From: JACVRW01 sp963734365
GTDB lineage: Bacteria > Actinomycetota > Thermoleophilia > Solirubrobacterales > Thermoleophilaceae
DNA length: 64,000 nucleotides
Reading direction: 5' to 3'
Assembly (NCBI GenBank): GCA_963734365.1
Contig: CAVTGV010000002.1
Coordinates: 434,001 to 498,000 of the forward strand
The notes under the pieces were generated by a model. That model did not search any database. It saw only the letters and a program-made list of their open reading frames with translations, and was not told the origin of the DNA. The position numbers and the translations under genes are program-made. Shown in pieces: positions 34,391 to 43,195 of the stretch. Position 1 is the stretch's first letter. Every line of letters begins with the position of its first letter.

Positions 34391-36841
34391 GCGATCTCCC
34401 GGAGCTGGCCGCCCGTGACGTCTGTGTCCGCGACGCCGCACAGATCCTGCGCCCACCCACCGACGGCCTGCGCTACCTGCGCCACGACCGCGCCGGCGAG
34501 CTCTCCCTGGAGGGCGGGACCATGCGCGTCGAAGGCCGGCCGCATCGCGGGCTTCGAGGCCGACGACGGCGCCGGTCTTCAGGTGGACGCGTCGGGCTGC
34601 GCTCTCCTGCCCGGCTTCGTCGACTGCCACACCCACCTTCCCTTCGCCGGCTGGCGTGCCGAGGAGTACGAGCGCAAGGTCACGGGCGTGCCCTACGAGG
34701 AGATCGCCCGGGCGGGCGGCGGGATCGCCTCCTCGGCGCGGGCGCTCGCCGAGGCCGGCGACGATGCGGTGCTGAGCCAGGCCCGGGGGCTCGCGATGGA
34801 GATGCTCGGCCACGGCACGACCGCGTTCGAGGGCAAGTGCGGCTACGGGCTGGGGGTGGACGCCGAGCTGCGGGCGCTGCGGCTGGGGGACCGCCTCGGC
34901 GCGAGCGTGGTGCAGGAGACCACCTCCACCGCGCTCCTCGCGCACAGCGTGCCGCCCGGGTTCGACGCCGACGGCTGGATGGACGAGGTCGAGGCCATGC
35001 TCCCGCGCGTGCGGAGCGAGAGCGGAGCGGTGGCGCTCGACATCTTCGTCGAGTCGGTGGCCTTCTCGAACGAGCACCTGGCGCGCATGGGCAGGCTGGC
35101 GCGGGAGCACGGGTTCGCCCTGCGCTGCCACGTGGAGCAGTTCGCCACCCATCGCTCGGTGCCGGTTGCGCTCGAGTACGGCGCGCGCTCGGTCGACCAT
35201 CTCGCCTGCCTGCACCCCGACGACGTGGCTCCTCTGGCGGCCTCGGAGTGCGCCGCGGTCCTACTGCCGGGAGCCGAGTTCCTGGGAGCGGAGGAGCTGG
35301 CGCCGGGACGGGAGCTCGCCGATGCGGGCGCGATCTGCGTGCTGGCCACCGATCTCAACCCCGGCACCTCGCCGATCGTGTCGTTGCCGGTGATCGTGGG
35401 CCTCGCCGTTCGCCGCTACGGCTGGAGCGTGCGTGAGGCGCTGCTCGCGGTGACCCTGAACGCCGCCTGGGTGATCGGCCGTTCCGGCGAGCTCGGCTCG
35501 CTCGAGCAGGGCAAGCGCGGCGACTTCCTGCTGCTGGACGGGCCCGCCGAGCGGGTGCCCTACCGCTTCGGTCACAACCCGGTGGCGGCGTGCTTCGTCG
35601 ACGGCCTGCCGGTCGGCGGTCCGCCCGGACGCCGCCTGGCGCCTGTCGGACGCGCGATGATCGCCGCCGCGGACCTCGCCGAGCTGCTCGGCGAGCTGGA
35701 GCCGATCGGGCTCTCGGAGCACGGCACCAGCCGGCTGGCGTGGACGCCGGAGCACGAGGCGAGCGCCGAGTGGTTCGCGAGCACGGCGCAGCGCTTCGGC
35801 CTGCGGCCCGAACGCGACCCGGCCGGCAACCTGTGGGCGTGCCCGGACGCTCCGGCGCCGTGGTGGGCCGTGGGCTCGCACCTCGACAGCGTGCGAAACG
35901 GCGGTCGCCTCGACGGGCCCCTCGGCGTGGTGGCGGGGTTCGCGATCGCCGCGGCGAGTGCGGTGCCGCTGGCGGTCATCTCCTTCGCCGACGAGGAGGG
36001 CGCCCGCTACAACACGCCGACTTTCGGCAGCCGGGCGCTGGCCGGCAGGCTCGATGTGGACGACGTCCTCGCGCGCGTGGACGAGGAGGGGGTCCGGTTG
36101 AGCGATGCGATGCGAGCGGTGGGCGTGGAGCCGGAGGGCCTGGACTCGGCGCCCCGCTGGCTCGAGCGGTTGCGCGGGCTGCTCGAGCTGCACATCGACC
36201 AGAGCCGCGACGTTGACGACCTGGCCGTGGCGGCCGCGCCCGTCAGCGCGCTGGCCGCTCGGATGCGCGTGGAGGTGGAGCTGCGCGGCGACGCCGACCA
36301 CGCGGGCACCACCCGGCGCAACCTGCGCCGCGACGCCATGCTCGCCGCCGCGCGGCTGATCGTCCGGGCCGATGAGCTCGCCCCGCCCGAGATGGTCACC
36401 ACGGCGGGACGCGTGCTGGTCGAGCCCAACGCGCCCACCACGGTGGCCTCGCGCGCGCGGCTGTGGCTCGACGCGCGGGCGCCGGGACCGGCGCAGCTGG
36501 ACGATTGGTGGAACGCCCTGCGGGAGGCGGCCGACTCGCTCCAGCAGAGCAGCGGAGTCGAGGTGACCGCCGTGGTGGCGTCGCAGAACCGGGGGACGCA
36601 GTTCGACGCGCGCGTGCGGGACGCGCTCGTATCGGCGGCGGAGGGGGAGGGCCTCGGCCGCGAGGAGGTCGTCTGCTTCGCCGGCCACGACGCCGGGGTG
36701 ATCGCCGAGCGCCGGCCGGCGGGCATGGTCCTGGTGCGCAACGCCACCGGCGTGAGCCACGCCCCCTCGGAGCACGTGGAGCTCGCCGATGCCGCGGTGG
36801 GCGCCAGCGTGGTCGAGGCGGCGCTCGAGGCGCTCGCGTGA
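34387..36841 (+). CDS. hutI: Imidazolonepropionase fused to an M20 N-carbamoyl/formyl-amino-acid amidase; apparent frameshift near the N-terminus
   Basis: The first ~415 residues are imidazolonepropionase: metal site GFVDCHTHLPFAG, EGKCGYGLG, RCHVEQFATHRS, DHLACLHPDD and LATDLNPGTSP. The protein then runs without a stop into an M20 amidase of the HyuC/allantoate-amidohydrolase type (from about 35657): GSHLDSVRNGG, DGPLGVVAG, DEEGARY, ELHIDQ, GDADHAGTT and FAGHDAGVIA. The amidase could finish the pathway by hydrolysing N-formyl- or N-carbamoylglutamate. The true N-terminus (TTG 34387, LSDLPELAARDVCVRDAAQ) lies in a different frame from the rest. One extra base in GAAGGCCGGCCGC near 34538 explains it. 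An ATGA at 35657-35660 resembles a gene junction in a third frame, so the fusion too could be produced by an indel. Confidence 0.8.
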
Positions 36842-36874
36842 GCGCCGGAGCGGCACACGGCGAGCCTCCCCGCG

Positions 36875-37984
36875 ATGGTCAACGCACATTCGCACGCCTT
36901 TCAGCGTGCCCTGCGCGGCCTGGGGGAGCGGCCGGCTCCCGAGGCGCACGCCGGCGACGACTTCTGGAGCTGGCGGGAGGCGATGTACCGGCTGGCCGGC
37001 GAGCTCGATCCGGAGTCGATGGGCGCCCTGGCCGCGCGCACCTACCGCGAGATGGCCGCTGCGGGCTACGGCGCGGTGGGGGAGTTCCACTACGTCCACC
37101 ACCGGCCGGACGGGACTCCCTACGACGACCCGAACGCCATGGCCGTGGCCGTGGGGGAGGCCGCGCTCGCGGCGGGCCTGGCCGTGACGCTCCTGCCCGC
37201 CGCCTACCACCGCGCGGGCTGGGACGAAGGGCACCTGCCGCCGGCCGCGGGCCAGCTGCGCTTCTGTGATCCCTCGCCCGACCACTTCCTCGCGCGCGTG
37301 GACGAGCTGCGCGAATGGGCCGCCTCGCGGCCGGGCGCCCTGGTGGGCGTGGCCGCCCACAGCGTGCGGGCGGTGCCCGCGGACTGGCTCAGCGCGATCG
37401 CCGCGTACGCCGAGAGCCACGGGCTCGTGCGTCACGTCCACGCCGCCGAGCAGCGCCGCGAGCTCGAGGAGTGCGAGCGCGAGCACGGCTGCTCGCCGAT
37501 CGAGCTGCTCGAGCGCACCGGGTTCCTCGGTGAGCGGACGAGCGTGGTGCACGGCATTCACGTCTCGCCGCGCGACGTCGAGCTGCTGGCCGACAGCCGC
37601 ACGATCGTCGTCTCCTGTCCCACCACCGAAGGCAACCTCGGCGACGGCCATCTGCCCGCGCTGGCCTACCGCGACGCCGGGGTCAGGCTGGCCATCGGCA
37701 GCGATTCCCAGGTGCGGATCGACCCCTTCGAGGAGGCGCGCGAGCTCGAGACCGGCGCGCGCCGGGAGGGCCAGACCCGGCACGCCCTGCTCGCCTCCTC
37801 GGGTGACCTGTGGGGCACGCTCGTTCGCAACGGCGAAGCCAGCCTCGGACTGCCCGAGGGCGAAGCCGGCCGGCTCACGATCGACCTCGAGCATCCGGAT
37901 CTGGCGGGCATGGCCACCGATGACCTGGCGCTCGCCGCGGTCACGTGCGCCTCCGCCGGGGTGGTGGTCGCGCAGCATGGATGA
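36875..37984 (+). CDS. hutF: Formimidoylglutamate deiminase (HutF), short N-terminus
   Basis: 369 aa as open from ATG 36875. The deiminase barrel is complete: HxH in MVNAHSHAFQRAL, GEFHYVHHRPDGTPY, RHVHAAEQ, VHGIHVS and IGSDSQVRID. It should convert N-formimidoylglutamate to N-formylglutamate and ammonia. Typical HutF proteins begin about 60 residues earlier with a beta-sandwich segment, and that segment is absent here because the preceding gene stops at 36841. A GTG at 36838 overlapping that stop (GTGA) would be the normal coupled start. It is one frame off, and removing one base near 36863 would join it to SLPAMVNAHSH. The short N-terminus is therefore either real or an indel artefact. The 3' end overlaps the DUF1684 gene by 8 bp. 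Confidence 0.85.
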   Translation: MVNAHSHAFQRALRGLGERPAPEAHAGDDFWSWREAMYRLAGELDPESMGALAARTYREMAAAGYGAVGEFHYVHHRPDGTPYDDPNAMAVAVGEAALAAGLAVTLLPAAYHRAGWDEGHLPPAAGQLRFCDPSPDHFLARVDELREWAASRPGALVGVAAHSVRAVPADWLSAIAAYAESHGLVRHVHAAEQRRELEECEREHGCSPIELLERTGFLGERTSVVHGIHVSPRDVELLADSRTIVVSCPTTEGNLGDGHLPALAYRDAGVRLAIGSDSQVRIDPFEEARELETGARREGQTRHALLASSGDLWGTLVRNGEASLGLPEGEAGRLTIDLEHPDLAGMATDDLALAAVTCASAGVVVAQHG

Positions 37985-38597
37985 GGCACTCGAGCTGGCC
38001 GACTATCGCCGGCGCGTCGTGCTGCTCTACCTGGCCGAGCCGCGGGAGGGCCGCGCGGGGGCGGAGGACTTCCGCCGCCGCCGCGACGAGCTCTTTCGCG
38101 ACCACCCCCAATCGGCGCTCACCGATGTCCAGCGCGCCGGCTTTCGGGGCCTGTCGTACTTCGACTACGACCCCGCAGCGGTGGTCCGCACCCAGCTCGG
38201 GCCGTCGGAGGACCAATCCCCGCTCGAGATCGACACCGGTGGCGAGGACGGCGTGATCCGCTACCGGCGCGTGGGCGTCCTGCCCGTCCGCGGCGGCGAG
38301 CTCACGCTGTTCTGGATGGAGGGCTACGGCGGTGGGCTGTTCCTGCCCTTTCGCGACGCCACCGCGGGCGAGGAGACCTACGGCGCGGGCCGCTATCTGA
38401 CCGACACCGCAAAGGGAACACTCGGACGCGGGTTCGACGTCGACGCCGCAAGCGGCGAGGTGGTGCTCGACTTCAACTACGCCTACAACGCGTCGTGTGC
38501 CTACCACTCGCGCTGGGCCTGTCCGCTCGCGCCGCCCGAGAACCGCCTGGACGAGCCGATCCGGGCCGGCGAGCGCGCCTACCCCGACGCAACCTGA
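37977..38597 (+). CDS. DUF1684 domain protein
   Basis: 206 aa. It matches the DUF1684 pattern: an N-terminal ADYRRRVVLLYLAEP helix, a SYFDYDPAAVV segment, GGLFLPFRDATAGEETYGAGRYL, and the C-terminal signature DFNYAYNASCAYHSRW, CPLAPPENRL and IRAGERAY. The family is widespread and of unknown biochemical function; some annotations suggest it is a small ligand-binding barrel. The start overlaps the HutF stop by 8 bp, so it is the last gene of the hut operon. No signal peptide or membrane segment is seen. Confidence 0.85.
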   Translation: MDEALELADYRRRVVLLYLAEPREGRAGAEDFRRRRDELFRDHPQSALTDVQRAGFRGLSYFDYDPAAVVRTQLGPSEDQSPLEIDTGGEDGVIRYRRVGVLPVRGGELTLFWMEGYGGGLFLPFRDATAGEETYGAGRYLTDTAKGTLGRGFDVDAASGEVVLDFNYAYNASCAYHSRWACPLAPPENRLDEPIRAGERAYPDAT

Positions 38598-38882
38598 GTC
38601 GGGTTGCCAGTCCGATCCAGGTGGGGCGCCCGGCGTCGATGCCCGGGTCGTAGAAGCGGATCGTCGAGCCGTGCACAGCTCCAATCGAGCGCCCACGAGG
38701 CGTATGCAACCGACCACGACGCCTGGCAGAACGCCATCCTGCACGACGGTTGCGTCGGCTTGACCGTCAACTCCGCGATCCACTCCGCCCACCGCGACCT
38801 GCAGCTCATCGCGCTGCAACCGCCTGCGCGAGAAGGTTGCCTGCGCGTGGACCCGCGCGGCGGCGGGTGGTAGGTTCGGCCG
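38598..38882. other. Intergenic stretch with a probable gene remnant on the minus strand
   Basis: No intact gene. On the minus strand from about 38709 down to 38600 the reading GAVHGSTIRFYDPGIDAG then PTWIGLATRL looks like a piece of a real protein (an STxRFYDPxxDAW-type motif I recall from hypothetical actinobacterial proteins). It lacks a matching start and end. The rest shows no clear promoter, hairpin or repeat, although the promoter of the next gene must lie near its right end. Confidence 0.3.
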
Positions 38883-39962
38883 ATGCTGGCTCCGGCGCGT
38901 CCTGTGCTCGTCGTCGCCACGGGCGTCTTCGCGTGTTGGCTCGGGCTCGCCCCCGCCGCCGCCGGGCGTGGGCCAACCGCCACCCAGCTGGCGAAGAGGG
39001 ATCCAGGCGCCCTACGCGGAGGGAACACGATCGTGGTCGCCAAGCCCGGAGCCCACGTGTTCGCCGTGCCGGGACGCACGAATCACGTGGCGGCACTTGG
39101 GGCGGGCGCGCGGGTACGCGGGGCCTCGGGCGACGATGAGCTCGGGGCTCGGGCGCCCCGGGTGACGCTGCTCGGTCGTGGGGGACGCGACGTCATCCAC
39201 GGTGGCCCGGACGGCACGCTGATCGGTGGGCCTGGCCCGGATCTGCTCACGGCTACGCGCGGCGGTGCCACGGTTTTCGCGGGTCCGCGGGATTACGTTG
39301 TTCTGAGGGGCAAGCAGGACCGCGTCGTGTGCCGATCCGGCGCGCGAGCGATGATCATCCTGCGCTCGCCCGCGACGAGGGTCGACCCTCGCTGTCGCCG
39401 CGGCGGTGCTCGGGTGCGCAGCGGCGACGTCAGGTCGCCCAGGTCGTCAGGGCCCCCTCGCGCCCACGCGGCGGCGGTCACGGGCGACGGTAGCAACGCG
39501 AAGCCGTTCACGGCGCCCTGCGACAGCGACGGGGTCGACTGCACAGTCAGCTCATTTCCCGGGCGCACGCTGGACGGCGCGTGGAGGAACGAGTACGTGC
39601 CGGCTTACTCCTGTCCGCCGAGTAATCCGTACGTGTTCAACAAGATCTACTCGCCTGCCTTCACCAGCTGGGGCTGGGGTGTGGAGATCCGTGAGGATTC
39701 ATCGGCATGGCCGATCGGGGTGAGCATCAGCGGCCAGTTCGAGGTGCCCACGAAGTTCCCCAACGACGTCTTCGGCGGCACGCTCACCGGCTATCCCAAC
39801 TCGAGCGCCACGAACTGGCTCTGGGGAGGGACGCACACATACACGGTCGTCCTTCACTGCACTTCGGACCCGTGCCGCTCGACCGACGATGTTGGACCGC
39901 CGAACGGGTGCCCCGGAAAGGCGGCGCGGCTGGACCGCAGGCCGACCCGGCGCACCCGCTGA
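38883..39962 (+). CDS. Secreted protein with degenerate Gly/Asp repeats, first of a tandem paralogous pair
   Basis: 359 aa, function not recognised. A signal peptide is visible (VLVVATGVFACWLGLAPAAAG, cleavage after about residue 28). A region follows with weak hemolysin-type calcium-binding repeats (LGRGGRDVIHGGPDGTLIGG then GPDLL). The C-terminal half has a conserved block shared with the next gene: VTGDGSN, four cysteines, NEYVPAYSC and LTGYPNSSATNWLWG. The repeats are poorer than in the neighbour. The end (GKAARLDRRPTRRTR) is basic and not shared, which may mean that the 3' end is frameshifted or unconstrained. Likely an extracellular protein stabilised by disulfides. Confidence 0.75.
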   Translation: MLAPARPVLVVATGVFACWLGLAPAAAGRGPTATQLAKRDPGALRGGNTIVVAKPGAHVFAVPGRTNHVAALGAGARVRGASGDDELGARAPRVTLLGRGGRDVIHGGPDGTLIGGPGPDLLTATRGGATVFAGPRDYVVLRGKQDRVVCRSGARAMIILRSPATRVDPRCRRGGARVRSGDVRSPRSSGPPRAHAAAVTGDGSNAKPFTAPCDSDGVDCTVSSFPGRTLDGAWRNEYVPAYSCPPSNPYVFNKIYSPAFTSWGWGVEIREDSSAWPIGVSISGQFEVPTKFPNDVFGGTLTGYPNSSATNWLWGGTHTYTVVLHCTSDPCRSTDDVGPPNGCPGKAARLDRRPTRRTR

Positions 39963-40110
39963 ATTGGCCTGGCCCTGCGATGTGCGTCCGCGGGTTCGGG
40001 TTACGAAGCCCCTTGCGTCGGAGGGGCGCGTCAGGCGATGCTCTACACGCAGAGACGCGCCCCGGTTGGACCCGATCCCGGCGCTGGTACAAGCCGGTCG
40101 CCGGACCCCC

Positions 40111-40120
40111 AAGGAGGGAG
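40111..40120 (+). promoter_or_regulatory. Strong ribosome binding site deciding the start of the second paralogue
   Basis: AAGGAGGGAG lies just upstream of ATG 40123. The open frame extends upstream, but only this ATG has a ribosome site and a signal peptide directly after it. Confidence 0.75.
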
Positions 40121-40122
40121 TT

Positions 40123-41193
40123 ATGCACCAAGTCGCTCCGTCGTCGATGACTCGACTGCTGGGTGGAGCCTTGGCGCTCGTGATCGCAGCGGCAATGCTC
40201 GTGCTCGCGGTGCCGGGGGACGCCCGGGCCGGCGCGGGCAACGAGAGGCTGGCCAAGCTGCTTTTGCAACGCGACCCGGGCGCCGCCGTCGGCGGCAAGA
40301 CGCAGGTCGCGACCGCGGCGGGGGCGGTGCTGCGCGCCAAGCCGGGCAGGATCAACTTCATGATGGCGCTGGGCGACCGCCAGCGGCTGTTCGGCAGCAA
40401 CGTCCACGACGAGCTCGGCGCCTATCACGGCACGGACGGGGTGCGCATCAACAGCCGCGGCGGGCCCGACCTGATCCACGGCATGCGCGGCGACCAGCTG
40501 CTCAACGGCGGGCGTGGCCACGACATGATCTACGGCGGTGGCGGCGACGACCGCATCATGGGCGGCCCGGGCGACGACCGCATCATCGACAAGCAGGGTC
40601 GGTCGGTGATCCTCACCGGCTCGGGGCGCGACCGCGTCGACGTCGCCGACCGCGACCCGGACGACCGCGTCATCTGTGCACCCGGCGCCATCGACCGCGT
40701 CAGGGCCGACCCCGGCGACAAGCTGGGCCCCCGCTGCCGGCGCGCGCCCGCAAGCCCCGCAACCGCTGAGGCATCCCAGTCCGTCACGGGCGACGGCAGC
40801 AACGGCAACCCCTACGTGTCGGACTGCTCTGACCCAAACGCTGCCAAGTGCGTGCTGACCGGCTTCGAAGAGCGCAGGCTCAGCGATATGTGGTCGCACG
40901 AGTACGTGCCTGCCTACGAATGCAACGTGCAAACCCACCCGTATTTGCTCAACCAGGACTACGCCCCGGGCGGCACCAACTTGCCCAAGGGCGTCGAGGT
41001 CCTGGGGCTGGGGCCGATCAGCGTGTCGATCACGGGGATCGCCAAGGGCAACTACTTCGGCCTGACCTACGCGATCGGAACCCTGACCGGGTTCCCCTTG
41101 TCGAGCGCGACGAGCTGGTCGTTCGGGTCGAACCTCTACAAGGTGCAGCCTCATTGCAGCGCCAACCTCAGCGACGGCTACATCGTCATCTGA
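40123..41193 (+). CDS. Secreted protein with RTX-like Gly/Asp repeats, second of a tandem paralogous pair
   Basis: 356 aa. The signal peptide spans about residues 9-36 (LLGGALALVIAAAMLVLAVPG, then DARAG). A central block of nonapeptide-like repeats follows: RGGPDLIHGMRGDQLLNGG, GHDMIYGGGGDDRIMGG and PGDDRIIDK. These match the GGxGxD calcium-binding pattern of RTX proteins. The C-terminal domain resembles that of the preceding gene (SVTGDGSNGNPY, HEYVPAYEC, LTGFPLSSATSWSFG) with conserved cysteines. The role is unknown; calcium-stabilised extracellular or surface attachment is reasonable. The 160 bp between the two paralogues is enough for a separate promoter. Confidence 0.8.
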   Translation: MHQVAPSSMTRLLGGALALVIAAAMLVLAVPGDARAGAGNERLAKLLLQRDPGAAVGGKTQVATAAGAVLRAKPGRINFMMALGDRQRLFGSNVHDELGAYHGTDGVRINSRGGPDLIHGMRGDQLLNGGRGHDMIYGGGGDDRIMGGPGDDRIIDKQGRSVILTGSGRDRVDVADRDPDDRVICAPGAIDRVRADPGDKLGPRCRRAPASPATAEASQSVTGDGSNGNPYVSDCSDPNAAKCVLTGFEERRLSDMWSHEYVPAYECNVQTHPYLLNQDYAPGGTNLPKGVEVLGLGPISVSITGIAKGNYFGLTYAIGTLTGFPLSSATSWSFGSNLYKVQPHCSANLSDGYIVI

Positions 41194-41341
41194 GCCGGAC
41201 CCGGTCAGTGCCGGGGTTGCTCGGCTTCTAGGCCTGGGGAAGCGGCAGCATGCTCGACCCAAGCGCAGTGAACTCGATTGTCGCCGACTTGTCGCACTGA
41301 GGTGTTGAGCCGTGCGTCGGCGGTGGTGAACGTGTCCGGGC

Positions 41342-42718
41342 ATGGTCGCCGGCGGCAATCAGAGGGCAGCGGCGAGCCGCGGGCAACTGGGGCAGTCGTC
41401 GTTGCTGGTCCTGGCCACGTTGTTCGTGCTCGTGGCCGGTGCGGTCGTGCTGTTCGCCTTCGGCAACGCACTGGGAGCGCGCGGCAAGCACCAGCGGGCG
41501 GCGGATCTGGCGGCGATCTCCGCGGCGCAGGTGATGCGCGAGCTGTATCCCCGGTTGTTCGAGCCACCCCTGTTGCCGAATGGGCTGCCGAACCCACGCC
41601 ATCTGCCGTTGCCGGTGTATCTCGCGCGCGCCCGGGCGGCGGCGGTGCGCGGCGGGCGTCGCAACGGGGTTCGCGTCGAGGCGGCGGAGGTCGACTTCCC
41701 GGGCGCCTCGTTCGCGCCCACGCGCGTGCGCGTACGAGTGCGCGGCGAAGCCCGTGTGCAGGTCGGAGCGGGCGGAGCCGAGCGGCGCAAGGCGGCCCGT
41801 ATCCCGGTGCGCGCCCAGGCCACGGCGGAGCTGTCGCCGGACCTGGGGGTGGGGATGCCGGCGATCGCGTCCGGTGGCGGCTACGACGGCCCGCTGGCGT
41901 ACAGGACCGGAAAGCCGATGCGGCCCGACGTCGCCCTGGCCTTCGACCGGCTGGCGGCCGCCGCCCGCCGTGAGGCCGGGCTCCTGCTGGTGGTCACGAG
42001 CGGCTTTCGCTCCGACGCCGAGCAGGCGCAGCTGTTCGCCGCCCACCCCGACCCCAAGTGGGTCGCACCTCCCGGCGAGAGCCTGCACCGCAACGCAACC
42101 GAGCTGGACCTGGGCCCGCCCGCCGCCTACGGCTGGCTGGCGGCCAACGCCACCCGCTTCGGCTTCCTGCAGCGCTACAGCTGGGAACCCTGGCACTACG
42201 GCTACACGCGCAGCCCAGGCACGGCCTCGCTCGGGTTTGGCCGGCCCAGCGGCGCCGGGCCGGGCGGCGACGGGCGCAGCGCGGTGCCGTCGTTCGTGCC
42301 CCAGCGCTTCCGGGACGCGATCGCGCGCGCGGCGCAGCGCTGGAACGTCGGCGCCGCGCTGCTGTCGGCCCAGATCTACGCCGAGTCGAACTTCAACCCG
42401 TTCGCGAGCTCGCCGGCCGGCGCCCAGGGCATCGCCCAGTTCATGCCCGGCACCGCGATCGCCTACGGGTTGCGCGATCCGTTCGACGCGGTCGCCGCCA
42501 TCGACGCGCAGGCGCACCTCATGCGCGACCTGCTGGGCCGCTTCGGGTCGGTGCCGCTGGCGCTGGCCGCCTACAACGCCGGCTCGGGTGCGGTTGGGAG
42601 CTGCGGCTGCATACCCGCCTATCCCGAGACGCAGGCCTACGTCGCGAAGATCCTCGGGTTGCTGAGCGGAGCCGGGGACGTCGCGGCGCTCGCGTTCGAA
42701 GTCCGGCTCGTGCAGTGA
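41342..42718 (+). CDS. TadE-like membrane segment fused to D-Ala-D-Ala carboxypeptidase (VanY) and lytic transglycosylase domains
   Basis: 458 aa with three parts. Residues about 1-60 match TadE/TadG pilus-assembly leaders (GQLGQSSLLVLATLFVLVAG, then AADLAAISAAQ). Residues about 195-300 form a VanY-type LD/DD-carboxypeptidase: TSGFRSDAEQAQLF, SLHRNATELDLG and the metal-binding EPWHYGY. Residues about 320-445 form an SLT goose-lysozyme-type transglycosylase with catalytic glutamate in AESNFNPFASSPAGAQGIAQF and ALAAYNAGSGAV. One membrane-anchored protein would thus trim peptide stems and cut glycan strands. The 148 bp upstream shows no other gene. It may open peptidoglycan for a pilus or secretion machine; this is inference. 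Confidence 0.88.
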   Translation: MVAGGNQRAAASRGQLGQSSLLVLATLFVLVAGAVVLFAFGNALGARGKHQRAADLAAISAAQVMRELYPRLFEPPLLPNGLPNPRHLPLPVYLARARAAAVRGGRRNGVRVEAAEVDFPGASFAPTRVRVRVRGEARVQVGAGGAERRKAARIPVRAQATAELSPDLGVGMPAIASGGGYDGPLAYRTGKPMRPDVALAFDRLAAAARREAGLLLVVTSGFRSDAEQAQLFAAHPDPKWVAPPGESLHRNATELDLGPPAAYGWLAANATRFGFLQRYSWEPWHYGYTRSPGTASLGFGRPSGAGPGGDGRSAVPSFVPQRFRDAIARAAQRWNVGAALLSAQIYAESNFNPFASSPAGAQGIAQFMPGTAIAYGLRDPFDAVAAIDAQAHLMRDLLGRFGSVPLALAAYNAGSGAVGSCGCIPAYPETQAYVAKILGLLSGAGDVAALAFEVRLVQ

Positions 42719-42730
42719 ACGCGTGCGCAG

Positions 42731-43138
42731 TCAGTCCGCGAGGCCGGCCGCCTCGAGCGCCTTCTCGCGCTCCAGGAAGAAGCGCATGCGGCTCACCTTG
42801 CTGCCACGGAACTCGTAGTCCTCGAACAGGTCGAAGGTCACCTCGGCGTCGCTCGTCTGGCCACGCACCGTCCAGCGCACCACGGCGAGGACGTGATCCC
42901 CCGCGTCGGTCAGCTCGAGGATCTCCTGGCGACTTTCGGTGAACGCCTCGTGAAACTGGGCCCAGGCCCGGGCGAGCCCTGCGTGGCCGCGGAAGACCGG
43001 CTGGCTCATCACCGCGAACTCGGCGGCGGGCTCGAACTCGGCGTCCTCGGTGAAGTACTCGGCCAGCGCCCAGTCCGAGGCCTCGCGGTTCCCGGCATCG
43101 ATGAGGATTTTCACCACTTCGAGGTGGCTCTGGGACAT
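42731..43138 (-). CDS. SnoaL/NTF2-like fold protein
   Basis: 135 aa. The alpha-beta cone fold pattern is clear: an N-terminal helix with VKILIDAGNREASDWALAEYF, TEDAEFEPAAEF, HAGLARAWAQFHEAF and a final sheet VTFDLFEDYEFRGSKVSRMRFF. The family covers polyketide cyclases, limonene epoxide hydrolase relatives and many uncharacterised proteins. No diagnostic catalytic residues are evident, so function is open. It is convergent with the TadE-VanY gene and divergent from the metallo-beta-lactamase-like gene 57 bp away. Confidence 0.8.
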   Translation of the reverse strand: MSQSHLEVVKILIDAGNREASDWALAEYFTEDAEFEPAAEFAVMSQPVFRGHAGLARAWAQFHEAFTESRQEILELTDAGDHVLAVVRWTVRGQTSDAEVTFDLFEDYEFRGSKVSRMRFFLEREKALEAAGLAD

Positions 43139-43195
43139 GGCCGGTGCAGTATCTCGTGGCTTCGGCTGCACGGGGCCGCATAGCATGGCACCTCG

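Noticed and set aside
34216..35436. Plus-strand open frame overlapping urocanase and imidazolonepropionase
   Set aside because: Only about 50 residues from 34387 belong to a real protein (the hutI N-terminus); the rest is a shadow of the HutI frame.
35261..37978. Minus-strand open frame of about 900 codons opposite hutI-hutF
   Set aside because: His/Arg/Gly-rich shadow; the plus strand carries intact catalytic motifs throughout.
22145..38597. The island as a mobile element
   Set aside because: No integrase, transposase, tRNA junction or flanking repeats were found, and base composition looks like that of its neighbours.
39180..40640. Gly/Asp repeats as a DNA tandem repeat or CRISPR-like array
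   Set aside because: The repetition is at protein level (GGxGxD) with varied DNA and no regular spacers.
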